A DNA stretch of 64,000 nt, from assembly GCA_963556195.1 (NCBI GenBank), contig OY744535.1:94092853-94156852 (forward strand), read 5' to 3'. The notes under the pieces are model-generated. The model was not told the origin of the DNA and ran no database searches. It worked only from the letters and a program-made list of their open reading frames with translations. The DNA is from Sepiola atlantica (lineage: Eukaryota; Mollusca; Cephalopoda; Sepiida; Sepiolidae). Below are positions 1-9,065 of this stretch, one piece after another; position 1 is the stretch's first letter; every line of letters starts with the position of its first letter. Both the position numbers and the translations under genes were made by a program.

Positions 1-167
1 GATAGCTGTGTTGACAAAATTTTCAGTTGATGGGGAGGTGTTTTTTTAATTTTTTTTTTTATATATAGTAACAGCTTAAGGGGTTATGAGTGGATTAACG
101 GCTTTAATTTTTGAAATGTTAAATTTCTTTCCTTCTTCTTCTCTTTCTCTATCCCTCCACTTCATTC

Positions 168-300
168 TCTCCAAATATGATCTGAGGTTAAGATCGGATT
201 CTAACTCTCCCTGATGAGATCTCAGTTTATAGTAACTGTTGATCGATAACATCGACATGCCAGTGTCGCAGATTTTGTACATGTCTGTGTAAATAAAATT

Positions 301-303
<3 letters not shown>
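168..303 (+). repeat. Half copy of foldback family J
   Basis: This matches the right arm of the complete foldback at 1415-1683, including the ATCGATAACATCGACATG core and the distal segment that reads into a (TA)n tract. The left arm is absent, so it is a truncated copy. The CTGATGA near 213 followed by a CAG...CTG hairpin resembles a degenerate hammerhead, but the GAA strand reads GATAA. It has no coding content. Confidence 0.7.

Positions 304-390
<87 letters not shown>
303..390. repeat. (TA)n microsatellite
   Basis: Pure TA dinucleotide tract. It separates the family J half copy from the family B hammerhead repeat that starts at 391. Confidence 0.97.
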
Positions 391-395
<5 letters not shown>

Positions 396-505
396 GTTAC
401 TATGGTAATGGTCCTCTGAGGAGAAGATTTATTTTTGAAAACTCATGAGCTAAAGACGTTAAGATACTTTGCTTGAACTTTGAATTTTAATAAAATTTGA
501 TTGAC

Positions 506-512
<7 letters not shown>
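391..512 (+). mobile_element. Family B hammerhead repeat, copy 1
   Basis: A segment of about 120 bp between two (TA)n tracts. It is homologous to 50970-51095 (shared TAATGGTCCTCTGA start, CTCATGAG hairpin, and ATAAAATTTGATTGACACC end). It carries a hammerhead-like motif near its 5' end. It is non-coding. Its compact size and TA-bounded ends suggest a small ribozyme retroelement. Confidence 0.65.
410..458 (+). ncRNA. Type I hammerhead ribozyme, family B (slightly degraded)
   Basis: Order seen: GGTCCT (stem I) - CTGAGGA core - stem II GAAGA/TTTTT with loop TTTA - GAA core - stem III with CTC/GAG pairs and an outer A-T - H17 = A - AAGACG (stem I). Stem I has one internal mismatch compared with the intact copy at 50993-51041, so activity may be reduced. 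All conserved core residues are present (N7 = G). Self-cleavage is predicted after A452. Confidence 0.6.

Positions 513-582
<70 letters not shown>
513..582. repeat. (TA)n microsatellite
   Basis: Pure TA tract immediately after the family B repeat. The same junction sequence, CACCTTA followed by TA-rich DNA, occurs after the copy at 51 kb. Confidence 0.95.
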
Positions 583-584
<2 letters not shown>

Positions 585-1190
585 CGTTGTTCGGTCAGGC
601 GTAAATTCAATATAGGATTTTCGTTTCTCACTCACACTTAAATTCTGAAATAGCATTCTGCTGGTCTCTCACGATCAAGTTTTAAATTGTATTGCGTTGC
701 TTTGTTATGCTTTTGTCTGAAAGCACATTTTGTTGTTTCTCACATTTTCTTGCAATTTATCGCGTTAAACGCGCAGATTGAACAGACGCATCTAAAAGTG
801 TCCGTCTTATTTGTAATTTTGTATTTCACAGTTAATTATTCGTCATCGAGTTTTTCCTCCTTCATTTTCAACCATTATTAGTTATTTGTAAAATCAAATA
901 ATCACAATAAAATACTGCGACACAAAAGTTAATTAATCGATAAATAAGTTTTTCCTATTACAGTTGTTAATAATCACAGAAATAAAGCAATGTATCACCT
1001 ATTTGGAAATTAATTAATTAATTAATGACGTGATTAATTAGTAATAAGCGTGAAGCTTTCGTTAAAGCAGGAAATGCATGTTTATTATTTTATTTTGTTT
1101 TATGTTTTATTGACTCTTTTTCTTATTTCTATAAAACTAATATAAAGAAGCAGGAGGAGAATTTCAGAATAGACAATAAGAAGATGAAGA
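583..1190. other. AT-rich intergenic DNA, nothing recognised
   Basis: No conserved protein similarity, RNA gene or repeat structure recognised. Short open frames here lack codon structure. Confidence 0.5.
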
Positions 1191-1330
1191 GATGGCGAAT
1201 GATGATGATGCGAGAGAGAGAAGAGTTATAAGAAGAATTCGAGGAAGGAAGAAAAAGAAAAAATGATGACGAAAAGAAGAAGAAGAAGAAGAAGAAGAAA
1301 AAGAGTAGTAAAAAGAAGTTAAATTAGTCA
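1191..1330 (+). repeat. Purine-rich low-complexity (GAA/GAAG)
   Basis: Strongly purine-biased stretch with imperfect GAA and GATGAT runs. It is simple sequence, not coding. Confidence 0.8.
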
Positions 1331-1359
1331 AAAGGGAAAAGAAAGTGAATATAATGATA

Positions 1360-1367
<8 letters not shown>

Positions 1368-1406
<39 letters not shown>
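1368..1406. repeat. (TA)n microsatellite
   Basis: TA tract directly abutting the left arm of the family J foldback. Confidence 0.95.
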
Positions 1407-1409
<3 letters not shown>

Positions 1410-1781
1410 AATTTTATTTACACAGACATGTACAAAATCTGCGACACTGGCATGTCGATGTTATCGATTAACAGTTACTATAAACTGAGATCTCATCAGG
1501 CAGAGTTAGAATCCGATCTTAACCTCAGATCATATTTGGAATTCTCTCCAAATATGATCTGAGGTTAAGATCGGATTCTAACTCTGTCTGATAAGATCTC
1601 AGTTTATAGTAACTGTTGATCGATAACATCGACATGCCAGTGTCGCAGATTTTGTACATGTCTGTGTAAATAAAATTATCATATATAAAGCTATATTTTG
1701 ATATTGAGCACTTTTTATAAACCCGGTTAAAATTCTCTGGATTACCACCCTGTGGATATTTTTCACCTGGATTATTACCAT

Positions 1782-1790
<9 letters not shown>
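1407..1790. mobile_element. Complete foldback element, family J
   Basis: Two arms of about 130 bp (about 1415-1545 and 1546-1683) are near-perfect reverse complements meeting at ATTTGGAATTCTCTCCAAAT. The right arm is followed by a tail (TTGAGCACTTTTTATAAACC...) and then (TA)n. Copies occur at 168-303 (half), 20640-20725 (half), 35487-35826 and 37835-38182. The same tail also occurs at about 25610-25690. The element is non-coding. It could be a MITE, or an inverted dimer of a hammerhead-derived repeat. Confidence 0.75.

Positions 1791-1837
<47 letters not shown>
1786..1837. repeat. (TA)n microsatellite
   Basis: TA tract at the tail of the family J foldback. Confidence 0.95.
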
Positions 1838-1840
<3 letters not shown>

Positions 1841-1932
1841 TAAATAAAAATTAGTACAACAGTCGTACCGTCGGTTTCAAGCGCAGAAAGACTTAGCAAT
1901 CCGGCTCTCTTCAGCTTCTGTTGTCATCTGTT
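1838..1932 (+). repeat. Half copy of foldback family L
   Basis: Matches one arm of the palindrome at 30778-30965 (shared GTACCGTCGGTTTCAAGC and GGCTCTCTTCAGCTTCT). Only one arm is present here. Confidence 0.75.
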
Positions 1933-2097
1933 TCGGAAATGTGAAGTCATGTGTCACTCTCATTTGGACGCTTTATTTGCTTAGAGTGTTATTTATGTTT
2001 GTTTAAATTTAGTGTAAGGAAGGTTTAATAAGGTTTGAAAGAAAAGGATCAAGGTGAAAAGTAACAGTTGAGATTTAAACCGCAGAAGATTTAAAGA
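1933..2097. other. Short unassigned spacer
   Basis: AT-rich, no feature recognised. Confidence 0.4.
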
Positions 2098-2352
2098 TAT
2101 ATAAAAAAAATTAAAATGATAAAATAAAGTAAAAAAAAAATTAAAATAATGAAATAAAGTAAAAAAAAATAAAATAATAAAATAAAGTAAAAAAAATTAA
2201 AATAATAAAATAAAGTAAAAAAAAGTTAAAATAATAAAAAAAAAGTTAAAAAAAAATAAAAATAATAAAATAAAGTAAAAAAAAAAAATAACATAATAAA
2301 AAAAAATAAAAAAAAAAAAATAATAAAATAAAATTTAAAAAAATTAAAAAAT
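2098..2352 (+). repeat. A-rich tandem repeat (AAAATAATAAAATAAAGT-like)
   Basis: Imperfect tandem repetition of an A-rich motif, roughly 30-36 bp per period, with variable A-run lengths. Confidence 0.8.
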
Positions 2353-2858
2353 GAAAATATCAATATTATGAAAATCGTATAATTGGCCGTTACTGTTTTA
2401 GGGGTCCAATGATGTGTCTTCTAAAAGAATTAGAGAGAGAAGATGGGTTTAAAGATTTAAGAGGTTTAAAGGAACAACATTAATTAAATTCGTGTTTAAA
2501 TCTTTAATTTAAGGACTTAAATTCAATCCCAAAGGAATTTAAATAAATATATTATTCGGACGGGCTAATGGCAGTAACTCTGCAGGCTTTTTGAATTATT
2601 TGAATTCGGGATTTAACGTTATAAACTAACGTATACTGAATACTTATGGAGGTGATGAAATTTGTATGCTGATTAAAACTGGTTTAGAGATAAGAGTAAG
2701 GATTGAGTCGGCAAGATTGGATCTGTTTGGGAGATATGGGAGATTAGCATTATGACCGAGAAATGGTGGGGAGGTATCGGAGTAATAATAATGTTGTAAA
2801 ATGGGGGTGTTACCCTATTAATGACTGGAGAAATATTTTTGGGAAAGTTATAATTATT
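2353..2858. other. AT-rich spacer, nothing recognised
   Basis: No coding similarity or repeat structure identified. Confidence 0.4.

Positions 2859-2935
<77 letters not shown>
2859..2935. repeat. Compound (CT)n(TA)n microsatellite
   Basis: A CT run switches directly into a TA run. The same CT-to-TA transition occurs at 21912, 35383 and 49157, which suggests a shared origin as a repeat-element end. Confidence 0.95.
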
Positions 2936-2938
<3 letters not shown>

Positions 2939-3169
2939 CTACATGTAACAAAAGAGCATATATAAATAAACGCGATTTTGTTACATTCCAAAGACCTATC
3001 CTTTACTTATCCTACAAATATTTTTTCAACAATGGATCTACTTACAATCATCTTTCTCGGCGTGTTAACCTTTACTTACGTTATAGCTAAAACATGTGTT
3101 GCCGAAATAATAAAACATAGTTTATAACTATAACATATATACAAATATATAGAGAGAAAGTGATAGACA

Positions 3170-3173
<4 letters not shown>

Positions 3174-3211
<38 letters not shown>
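3174..3211. repeat. (TA)n microsatellite
   Basis: TA tract abutting the family K foldback. Confidence 0.95.
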
Positions 3212-3216
<5 letters not shown>

Positions 3217-3479
3217 ATATATTTATGGCAATTAAGCTATACAGATGCTCCCGCGTTTCACCCCCGGTGGAATCTTCAGAGGAAAAATTAGCCTGAAGAT
3301 TCCTCCGGAAATGAAAGGCAGGGGCCTCTGTGTAGCTTAATTGCCATAAATATATTTTCATAGGTAACTACTTAGCTCTACTTACATATCGAGCACTGTT
3401 GAAGCAAATACTGAAAATTGATACATAAAATGATATATCTTTATAAAATTGTATGTGGATACATGAAATAGTAATATAT

Positions 3480-3485
<6 letters not shown>
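3211..3485. mobile_element. Foldback element, family K, with hammerhead-like arms
   Basis: The arms at about 3211-3276 and 3293-3361 are inverted copies (AATATATTTATGGCAATTAAGC...). A tail with CGAGCACTGTTGAAGCAAATACTG follows and runs into (TA)n. Each arm contains CTGAAGA, a TTCC...GGAA-type stem II, then GAA: minus strand about 3243-3285, plus strand about 3293-3328. In the plus arm stem III is AGGC/GCCT with loop AGGG. I cannot pair a convincing stem I, so these look like ribozyme relics. Relatives occur at 21540-21662 (reverse strand, with its tail) and 55197-55445. Confidence 0.6.

Positions 3486-3557
<72 letters not shown>
3486..3557. repeat. (TA)n microsatellite
   Basis: TA tract between the family K tail and the family A retrozyme copy. 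Confidence 0.96.
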
Positions 3558-3560
<3 letters not shown>

Positions 3561-3562
3561 TT

Positions 3563-3607
3563 CCTAGACTGAAGATTGCGTTAGCATGAAACATCGATGT
3601 CTCTAGG
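3563..3607 (+). ncRNA. Type I hammerhead ribozyme, family A
   Basis: Stem I CCTAGA pairs perfectly with TCTAGG. The core is CTGAAGA. Stem II is TGC/GCA with loop GTTA. GAA follows, then stem III ACAT/ATGT with loop CG, then C17, giving a GUC triplet. Compared with 20200-20244 (CCTACA/TGTAGG), one base pair of stem I changed on both sides, which is a compensatory substitution supporting selection on RNA structure. Cleavage is predicted after C3601. Confidence 0.85.
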
Positions 3608-3824
3608 TATTTAAATATTTAATATTTATTAAAAAAATAAATATTATTGTTTATCAGCCCCCCTCCCCACAAGGGCTGGGCACTTTCGAGTAGCTTTAAT
3701 AACAAGCAGTACTAATAGCTATATGCGAGATCCGAACACCGTTTCGTAAGATCACTCTAAGCTGCCTGGTAAATGGCGGCCACGTGTCGCTATTTACAGT
3801 TAAAGTTACTCTTTATTTACTAAC

Positions 3825-3893
3825 TAATTGACGATGGCCCTTTGGTTAAGATCACCGACTACTAATCAGTGGCGATTTGTGTTCGGGGTTGCG
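3825..3893 (+). repeat. tRNA-Ser-like SINE head
   Basis: Contains TGGTTAAGATCACC (A-box-like) and GACTACTAATC, an anticodon-arm-like segment with loop CTACTAA (anticodon ACT, Ser-like). A GTTCGGGGTTGCG block follows that corresponds to the B box in the 20.5-kb copy. It is degenerate and not a tRNA gene. Confidence 0.55.
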
Positions 3894-3945
3894 ATGTCTC
3901 TATGTATTTAAATATTTAATATTTATTAAAAAAATATATATTATT

Positions 3946-3947
<2 letters not shown>

Positions 3948-4012
<65 letters not shown>
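3948..4012. repeat. (TA)n microsatellite
   Basis: Long TA tract between families A and C. Confidence 0.96.
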
Positions 4013-4014
<2 letters not shown>

Positions 4015-4265
4015 CATCTTCTCTTGCAGGTAAGTATTGCTCAATATCAGAGACAACTCATGCATAGATATCCTTTGGTAGATCCTTTCAATAGTCCGAA
4101 TCAAGATCTTAGTTTCGGAGGGGAATTGGCTGATGAATTTGCCATAGTTTGCATTTGTTTCGCAAATACTTTCGGACCCATCTGGGTCCATCTTCGGGGA
4201 ATGAAGTTAATCAGGTATACACCATGTGTTAGTATTTATAGAAGGTTTTTAGCGGGAATTATGTT
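4013..4265 (-). mobile_element. Family C hammerhead repeat, degenerate copy
   Basis: Homologous to 49825-50045 (shared GGACCCATCTGGGTCC-type hairpin and GGAATTGGCTGATGAA). Read on the minus strand, about 4158-4203 holds CCGAAGA (core U4 to C), a GGACCC/GGGTCC stem II, GAA, and a weak stem III. Stem I is poorly paired, so this copy is probably dead. Confidence 0.55.
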
Positions 4266-4575
4266 CTAAGTGCGAAACTATATTTAGAGCAATAAACGTT
4301 TTAGAATATTATTACTGATAATAAAGTTAATTCTATTAATAAGGGGTTTTGGTTTTTTATATATAGGGCTTCTAATATATGGAGTTTTTGTTTGTTGGTA
4401 CTAGATTTTATAATGTTGGTATTTTCTACTAAGAGTTTTCGGAGTTCCGGTCGGGGGCAGGAGTCCTCGTCACTTAAGTGTTGAGCTATGGCGCTAGTAT
4501 CAGAAAAATGCATCGTCAGTCTTTTCGACAAAGTCGTGGTAGTCAAACTTATGTATATGTTTTGTTCTTATATTT

Positions 4576-4579
<4 letters not shown>

Positions 4580-4615
<36 letters not shown>

Positions 4616-4623
4616 ACATAGTA

Positions 4624-4692
<69 letters not shown>
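4580..4692. repeat. Clustered (TA)n tracts
   Basis: Three TA tracts separated by short interruptions (near 4611-4628 and 4662-4670). Confidence 0.95.
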
Positions 4693-4695
<3 letters not shown>

Positions 4696-4852
4696 TGAAT
4701 TTTTTGTAGTTAGGCAGCATTCCTTCTCTCATGCATGTTTGGTTAAACAGTATCGCCAGCTTCTGTTAATTTATTTTTTGATTCGTTATTTCGATTCGTC
4801 GCACGACCGATTTGGTATTGTCGTCCATGTTGTATAAAAATCGCCATATTTT

Positions 4853-4893
4853 CGCGAACGTTTTCGACCGACGTCGGTCATCCTCAGGTGGAT
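4853..4893 (-). ncRNA. Hammerhead-like motif, family D left arm
   Basis: Minus strand: CTGAGGA core, extended stem II GACCG/CGGTC with loop ACGT, GAA, two-base-pair stem III AA-CG-TT, C17. Stem I is CAC against GCG with one mismatch. The core is intact but stem I is weaker than in the right arm. Confidence 0.5.
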
Positions 4894-5063
4894 GAATGAG
4901 TATGCAAAATTGTTTATTCAAGTAAATAAACCTAGTATCAACCATACTCATTATATGGGGGGGGTGCGAAAGTATGTTGAAGTGTTGTTGAAGTGGTATT
5001 GAAATGTTGTTTAAAACGTCTTCTTTATAAATTCACCAATCTTTTATTTTGCATACTCATTCA

Positions 5064-5106
5064 TCCGCCTGAAGATGACCGACGTCGGTCGAAAACGTTC
5101 GCGAAA
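5064..5106 (+). ncRNA. Type I hammerhead ribozyme, family D right arm
   Basis: CTGAAGA core at 5069. A bulged T precedes stem II GACCG/CGGTC with loop ACGT. GAA at 5091, minimal stem III AA-CG-TT, C17 at 5100, and stem I CGC/GCG. Such very short stem III hammerheads are known from PLEs and are reported to cleave as dimers. Confidence 0.6.
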
Positions 5107-5265
5107 ATATGGCGATTTTTTATACAACATGGACGACAATACCAAATCGGTCGTGCGACGAATCGAAAAAACGAATAAAAAAATTAATTAACAGAAGCTG
5201 GGCGTTACTGTTTAACCAAACTTGCATGAGAGAAGGAATGCTGCCCTAATTACACAAATGTCAAA

Positions 5266-5270
<5 letters not shown>

Positions 5271-5320
<50 letters not shown>
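5271..5320. repeat. (TA)n microsatellite
   Basis: TA tract closing the family D element. Confidence 0.95.
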
Positions 5321-5325
<5 letters not shown>

Positions 5326-6305
5326 GATAGATAGTAAGGAAAAAACAAGAAAGTTAAAGAGAAATATTTTTTCAATGGTGGACGTAAATTGAATTAAGCA
5401 TCTCCGCGCACTCATCGGTCAATTTATTTTATAGCCCTGACTGTTTAATTGAGAAGGTCGTAGAGGCAGCATCCGAGGATGATGCTGAGAGAAAGGATGT
5501 GATGTTGCCATAAAGGCTTGTGGGGAAATCACAAAAAAAACAAAACCGAAGCAAATAATTCAAACACTATCTAGCTGACATGATGCAAGCGAAACAGAAA
5601 ATTACATCAAACCAAAAAAAAAATCGGCAAACAGAAAATTGCGAATGGCGCTTGATTCAAATACATTTCTCCTAAATTGATTACCGTTCCTCTATATAAC
5701 ATATGAGAAAAAGAACAAAAATGTCAACGATAATTTGTTTTCTAAAGCTTTTTGAGAATGCGTACAAAAACAAATATGGAAAATCTTCACATGGAAAATA
5801 ATTTGCCTAAATCATCAGTTCAAGTCGGTTTTGTAAAATAATAAAAAAAAACGGTTATAATATTTTCTTACATTTTTCTTTGACCTCAAATGGTGAATAT
5901 CTCGGAAAATGCTGGAATATTCTAGGTGACACAAAAACCAGCTTCCTACATGCAATAAACATTATTCTTCATATCCTTTCGCGATTCTCGAGATGGCGAG
6001 GTATATTATGTATTCTTGGGAGTGATCGCCCTAATATTCTCATATTTGTTATTTATGTTTTTACAAAATTTCCACTGATTTTCCAGCTACCGGTTTAATA
6101 GAATTACCCAATGTGGTCATATTCCCCTTTTTTATAATCAAGTATTTCTATCTTGTTTTTTTATTATTTCTGTTCTTTATTGTTTTTGATTTTTTTTTTT
6201 ATAAATATAGATAGAGTGATAGAAGTGAGAGTGATACACACCGCAACAACTAGAGCGGGGGTCATTTGTTTTAACATTGCAAATTGCGGTATTTTATGCT
6301 AATTG
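5321..6305. other. AT-rich spacer, nothing recognised
   Basis: No coding similarity, RNA gene or tandem structure seen. The frame at 5880-6098 shows no family motif. Confidence 0.45.
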
Positions 6306-6543
6306 TTAGGGTAAAGGTAAGGGTTAGGGTTAGGGTTGGGTTAGGGTGAGGGTTAGGGTAAGGGTTGGAGGATGGAACAGTACTATGAAAGGGTTAGGGT
6401 TAGGGTTAGGATTATGGTTTAGGGTTAGGGTTAGGGTTTAGGGTTATGGTTAGGGATAGGGTTAGGTTAGGGTTAGGGTTAGGTTAGGAATAGGGTTTAG
6501 GGTTTAGGGTTAGGGTTTAGGGTTTAGGGTGAGGGTGAGTGTG

Positions 6544-6576
<33 letters not shown>

Positions 6577-6670
6577 GGTTTAGAGTTAGGGTTAGGGTTA
6601 GGGTTTAGAGTTAGGGTTAGGGTTAGGGTTAGGGTAGGGTTGGGCTAGGATGAGGGTTAGGGTTAGGGTT
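6306..6670 (+). repeat. Interstitial telomere-like (TTAGGG)n block 1
   Basis: Degenerate TTAGGG repeats with TTTAGGG and GTGAGGG variants, G-rich strand on plus. The unit GTTGGAGGATGGAACAGTA at about 6364 recurs at about 6667, so the block contains or is bounded by a direct repeat. Molluscan telomeres use TTAGGG, but this block is internal and divergent. Confidence 0.9.
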
Positions 6671-6799
6671 GGAGGATGGAACAGTATATGAAAGGATGAA
6701 GAACGATGTTTGATGAATTCACAAAACGGCTCGACAGATATCTTGTTGAAAATGTAAACATAACTAAATCCTTATTATTTAGATCATTCACACTATCTT

Positions 6800-7160
6800 G
6801 AATATTATTCTCGCAACGTTTCGGCCGATGTACCCTCCTTTCATCTTTATGTGTATTTTGTTGCAAGAACCCGTGGGGTAACGCATAACATGCTTAGTAA
6901 GAATACATTCTATGTAACAGTCTTCGGAAGATTGAAAGTCTTCAGTACGAGAGATACAAAAATTACAATGACGAATTACTTAAAATTTATACCTGCTCAT
7001 GGCTGACGGAACGAGAGAAATCTATCTCCGCGGATTAAATAAAGGTTCGTGTTAAAATTCCGTACATATTCCCGAGTGCGACAGAAAGGTTCCCGAGTTC
7101 GACAGAATACATTGGTAAAAGGTCGGACGTTACATCGGCCGAAACGTTAAAGTAAAACAA
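6800..7160. repeat. Dispersed repeat with ACATCGGCCGAAACGTT motif
   Basis: The motif occurs at 7130 on plus and at about 6825 on minus. Relatives lie at about 41965 and 57035. A GGTCG...CGGCC stem followed by GAAACG suggests a decayed hammerhead half, but the CTGANGA strand cannot be found. Confidence 0.4.
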
Positions 7161-7271
7161 ATTTGTATGAAGCAGAATGGTACAACTTTTTTGATCGGCT
7201 TGATTGTGTCGTCGGCATTCTTGCAGGAGGGACTACATAATAGCTGCTAATATCCCTAAGTGAATGTGGTA

Positions 7272-7346
7272 TTATGGAATCGACTGGATTCGAACCTGCC
7301 ACTGCCAGATCGCCAGTCCGCGTCGTTATCCACTTAACCACCATCA
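7272..7346 (-). repeat. tRNA-derived SINE head
   Basis: On minus, TGGTTAAGTGG is a good A box and GGTTCGAATCC is a perfect B-box consensus. The spacing is tRNA-like and the putative anticodon loop is CTGGCGA. Acceptor-stem pairing is poor, so it is a SINE promoter rather than a functional tRNA. The plus-strand flank carries AACAGTAGTCCGAATAATC at about 7377, shared with about 41998 and 57075. Confidence 0.7.
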
Positions 7347-7540
7347 TTTTTGTGAGAATAGCATTAGAAATGAGAACAGTAGTCCGAATAATCAAAATAA
7401 TATAGATTCTTAATCCTCAGAATAAAAATTCCCGAAACATAATAACCTAATCAAAAATCTGATCATAATATATCGAACAATGCTTAGGGAAATTAAGTTG
7501 TTTTTTCTTAATTTTAGCATTCGTATCATAGACTATTTTG

Positions 7541-7820
7541 GTACGTATATCGATCTTGACCCAGTTTCCGTGAGTTTCTTGTCGGAAGCGTTAGGCTATC
7601 CTACGCAAACGCCCGATAGATGACGAACCGATTTGTACCAGACGACAATTTTGCTGCGTCCTATGATTTTAATGTTTTGCTTGTTTTGTTTTTTTTTGTT
7701 GTAAAGGTTAGGGTTAGTGTAAGGGTTTAGGGTTAGGGTAAGGGTTAGGGTCAGGTCAGGGTCACGGTTAGAGTTAGAGTTTAGGGTTAGGGTTAGGGTT
7801 AGGGTTAGGGTCAGGGTCAC

Positions 7821-7857
<37 letters not shown>

Positions 7858-7948
7858 GGTTAGGGTCAGGGTCACGGTTAGGGTTATAGTTAGGGTTTAG
7901 GGTTAGGGTTAGGGTTAGGGTTAGGGTTAGGGTCAGGGTCACGGTCAC

Positions 7949-7979
<31 letters not shown>

Positions 7980-8755
7980 GGTTAGTGTTAGTGTTAGAGT
8001 TTGTGTTAGGGTTAGTGTTAGGGTTAGAGTTAGGGTTAGTGTTAGGGTTAGAGTTAGGGTTAGTGTTAGTGTTAGGGTTAGAGTTAGGGTTAGTGCTAGT
8101 GTTAGGGTTAGAGTTTAGGGTTAGGGTTAGTGTTAGGGTTAGTGTTAGTGTTAGGGTTAGTGTTAGTGTTAGGGTTAGAGTTTAGTGTTAGTGTTAGTGC
8201 TAGGGTTAGTGCTAGTGTTAGGGTTAGAGTTTAGGGTTAGGGTTAGGGTTAGGGTTAGAGTTAGAGTTAGGGTTAGTGTTAGTGTTAGGGTTAGTGTTAG
8301 GGTTAGGGTTAGGGTTAGAGTTTAGGGTTAGGGTTAGGGTTAGGTTAGGGTTAGGGTTAGGTTTAGGGTTAAAGTTAGGTTTAGGGTTAAAAATATTCAT
8401 TTGATAACAGTAATTTCGCTCTGTTTTGCTTGTTTTATTTGTTTTGTTGTTTAAAAAATTTCTTGCAAATATAACTAAAATTATAGGACGCAGCAACGTA
8501 TCAAAATAACAAAAAATATCTTATTTGATAACAGTAACTTCGCTATGTTTTGCTTTGTTTGTTTTTGTGTTGTTTCTTTTAGAAAATTTCTTGAAAATAT
8601 AACTTACAATCATAGGACGCAGCACCGTATCAAAATTGTCGTCTTGTACAAATCGGCTCGTCATCTCTCGGGCGTTTACGTAGGATAGCCGAACGCTTCC
8701 GACAGGAAACTCGCGAAAACTGGGTCAAGATCGATATAAGTACCTAGATATGTTG
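7541..8755. mobile_element. Telomere-like array bounded by ~150-bp inverted arms
   Basis: The left arm (7541-7695: TATCGATCTTGACCCAGTTT, GGAAGCG, CGCCCGATAGATGACGA) is the reverse complement of the right arm (about 8615-8755). Between them lie the TTAGGG-type array and, at 8393-8510 and 8518-8632, two direct copies of a segment ending ATAGGACGCAGCA. This resembles a TIR element that captured or amplified a telomere-like repeat. No transposase is present. Confidence 0.7.
7705..8392 (+). repeat. Interstitial telomere-like (TTAGGG)n block 2
   Basis: TTAGGG repeats with higher-order structure. The first part has recurrent GGGTCAGGGTCACGG blocks about every 105-110 bp. The second part is dominated by TTAGTG and TTAGAG variants. 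Confidence 0.93.
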
Positions 8756-8759
8756 TTTA

Positions 8760-9065
8760 ACTATTATTGTATATGCGCAGATTCAGATAGGTTTCTACTT
8801 CTCTGCCACTAAAAAAAACTCGATTCTCAGATATTCGTACCATTGGCAAGGGGACGAGTTTCTGTGTACTTTGCCTCTGAAGATCCCGTGCGATCACCTG
8901 CTTGCGTAGTAGTCATTAATGACCATTTACGTGTTTTTTTTTCATTCTTTAGAGTCGAATAACACGTCAATTATACAAACAGTAAGTCGTCTGGGCAGCG
9001 CCGTTTTATTCCAGACAAACTGGAAAGTTTGGCTACGCAGATGTGACTTTTCTATCACTTTTTTT
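8760..9065. other. Unique spacer before the satellite
   Basis: No gene recognised. The last part (CTATCAC then TTTTACGTTATTTATTC) grades into the first satellite unit. Confidence 0.4.

Larger units (their letters stand above)
3560..3950 (+). mobile_element. Family A retrozyme-like element, copy 1 (second ribozyme deleted)
   Basis: Homologous to the tandem element at 20185-20625. It contains a hammerhead at 3563-3607, a body beginning CAGCCCCCCTCCC, a tRNA-Ser-like segment near 3825-3893, and then a repeat of the post-ribozyme sequence (GCGATGTCTCTATGTATTTA). The second ribozyme has lost its 5' core, so the element is a deleted dimer with a spacing of about 297 bp. It is non-autonomous and non-coding. 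Confidence 0.75.
4690..5270. mobile_element. Family D inverted pair carrying hammerheads
   Basis: The left arm (about 4694-4935) and right arm (about 5035-5268) are inverted copies around a central segment. Each arm contains GACCGACGTCGGTC within a hammerhead motif pointing away from the other. A third, internally deleted copy lies at 51130-51500, without the ribozyme. The arms end at (TA)n tracts on both sides. Confidence 0.75.

Noticed and set aside
4120..4200. Plus-strand CTGATGA at 4132 as a hammerhead
   Set aside because: No GAA follows at the right distance. The ribozyme-like fold is on the minus strand.
7272..7346. Functional tRNA gene
   Set aside because: A and B boxes are good, but acceptor and T-stem pairing is incomplete and it is attached to dispersed repeat sequence.
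8868..8905. CTGAAGA at about 8875 as a hammerhead
   Set aside because: No stem II/GAA strand follows.
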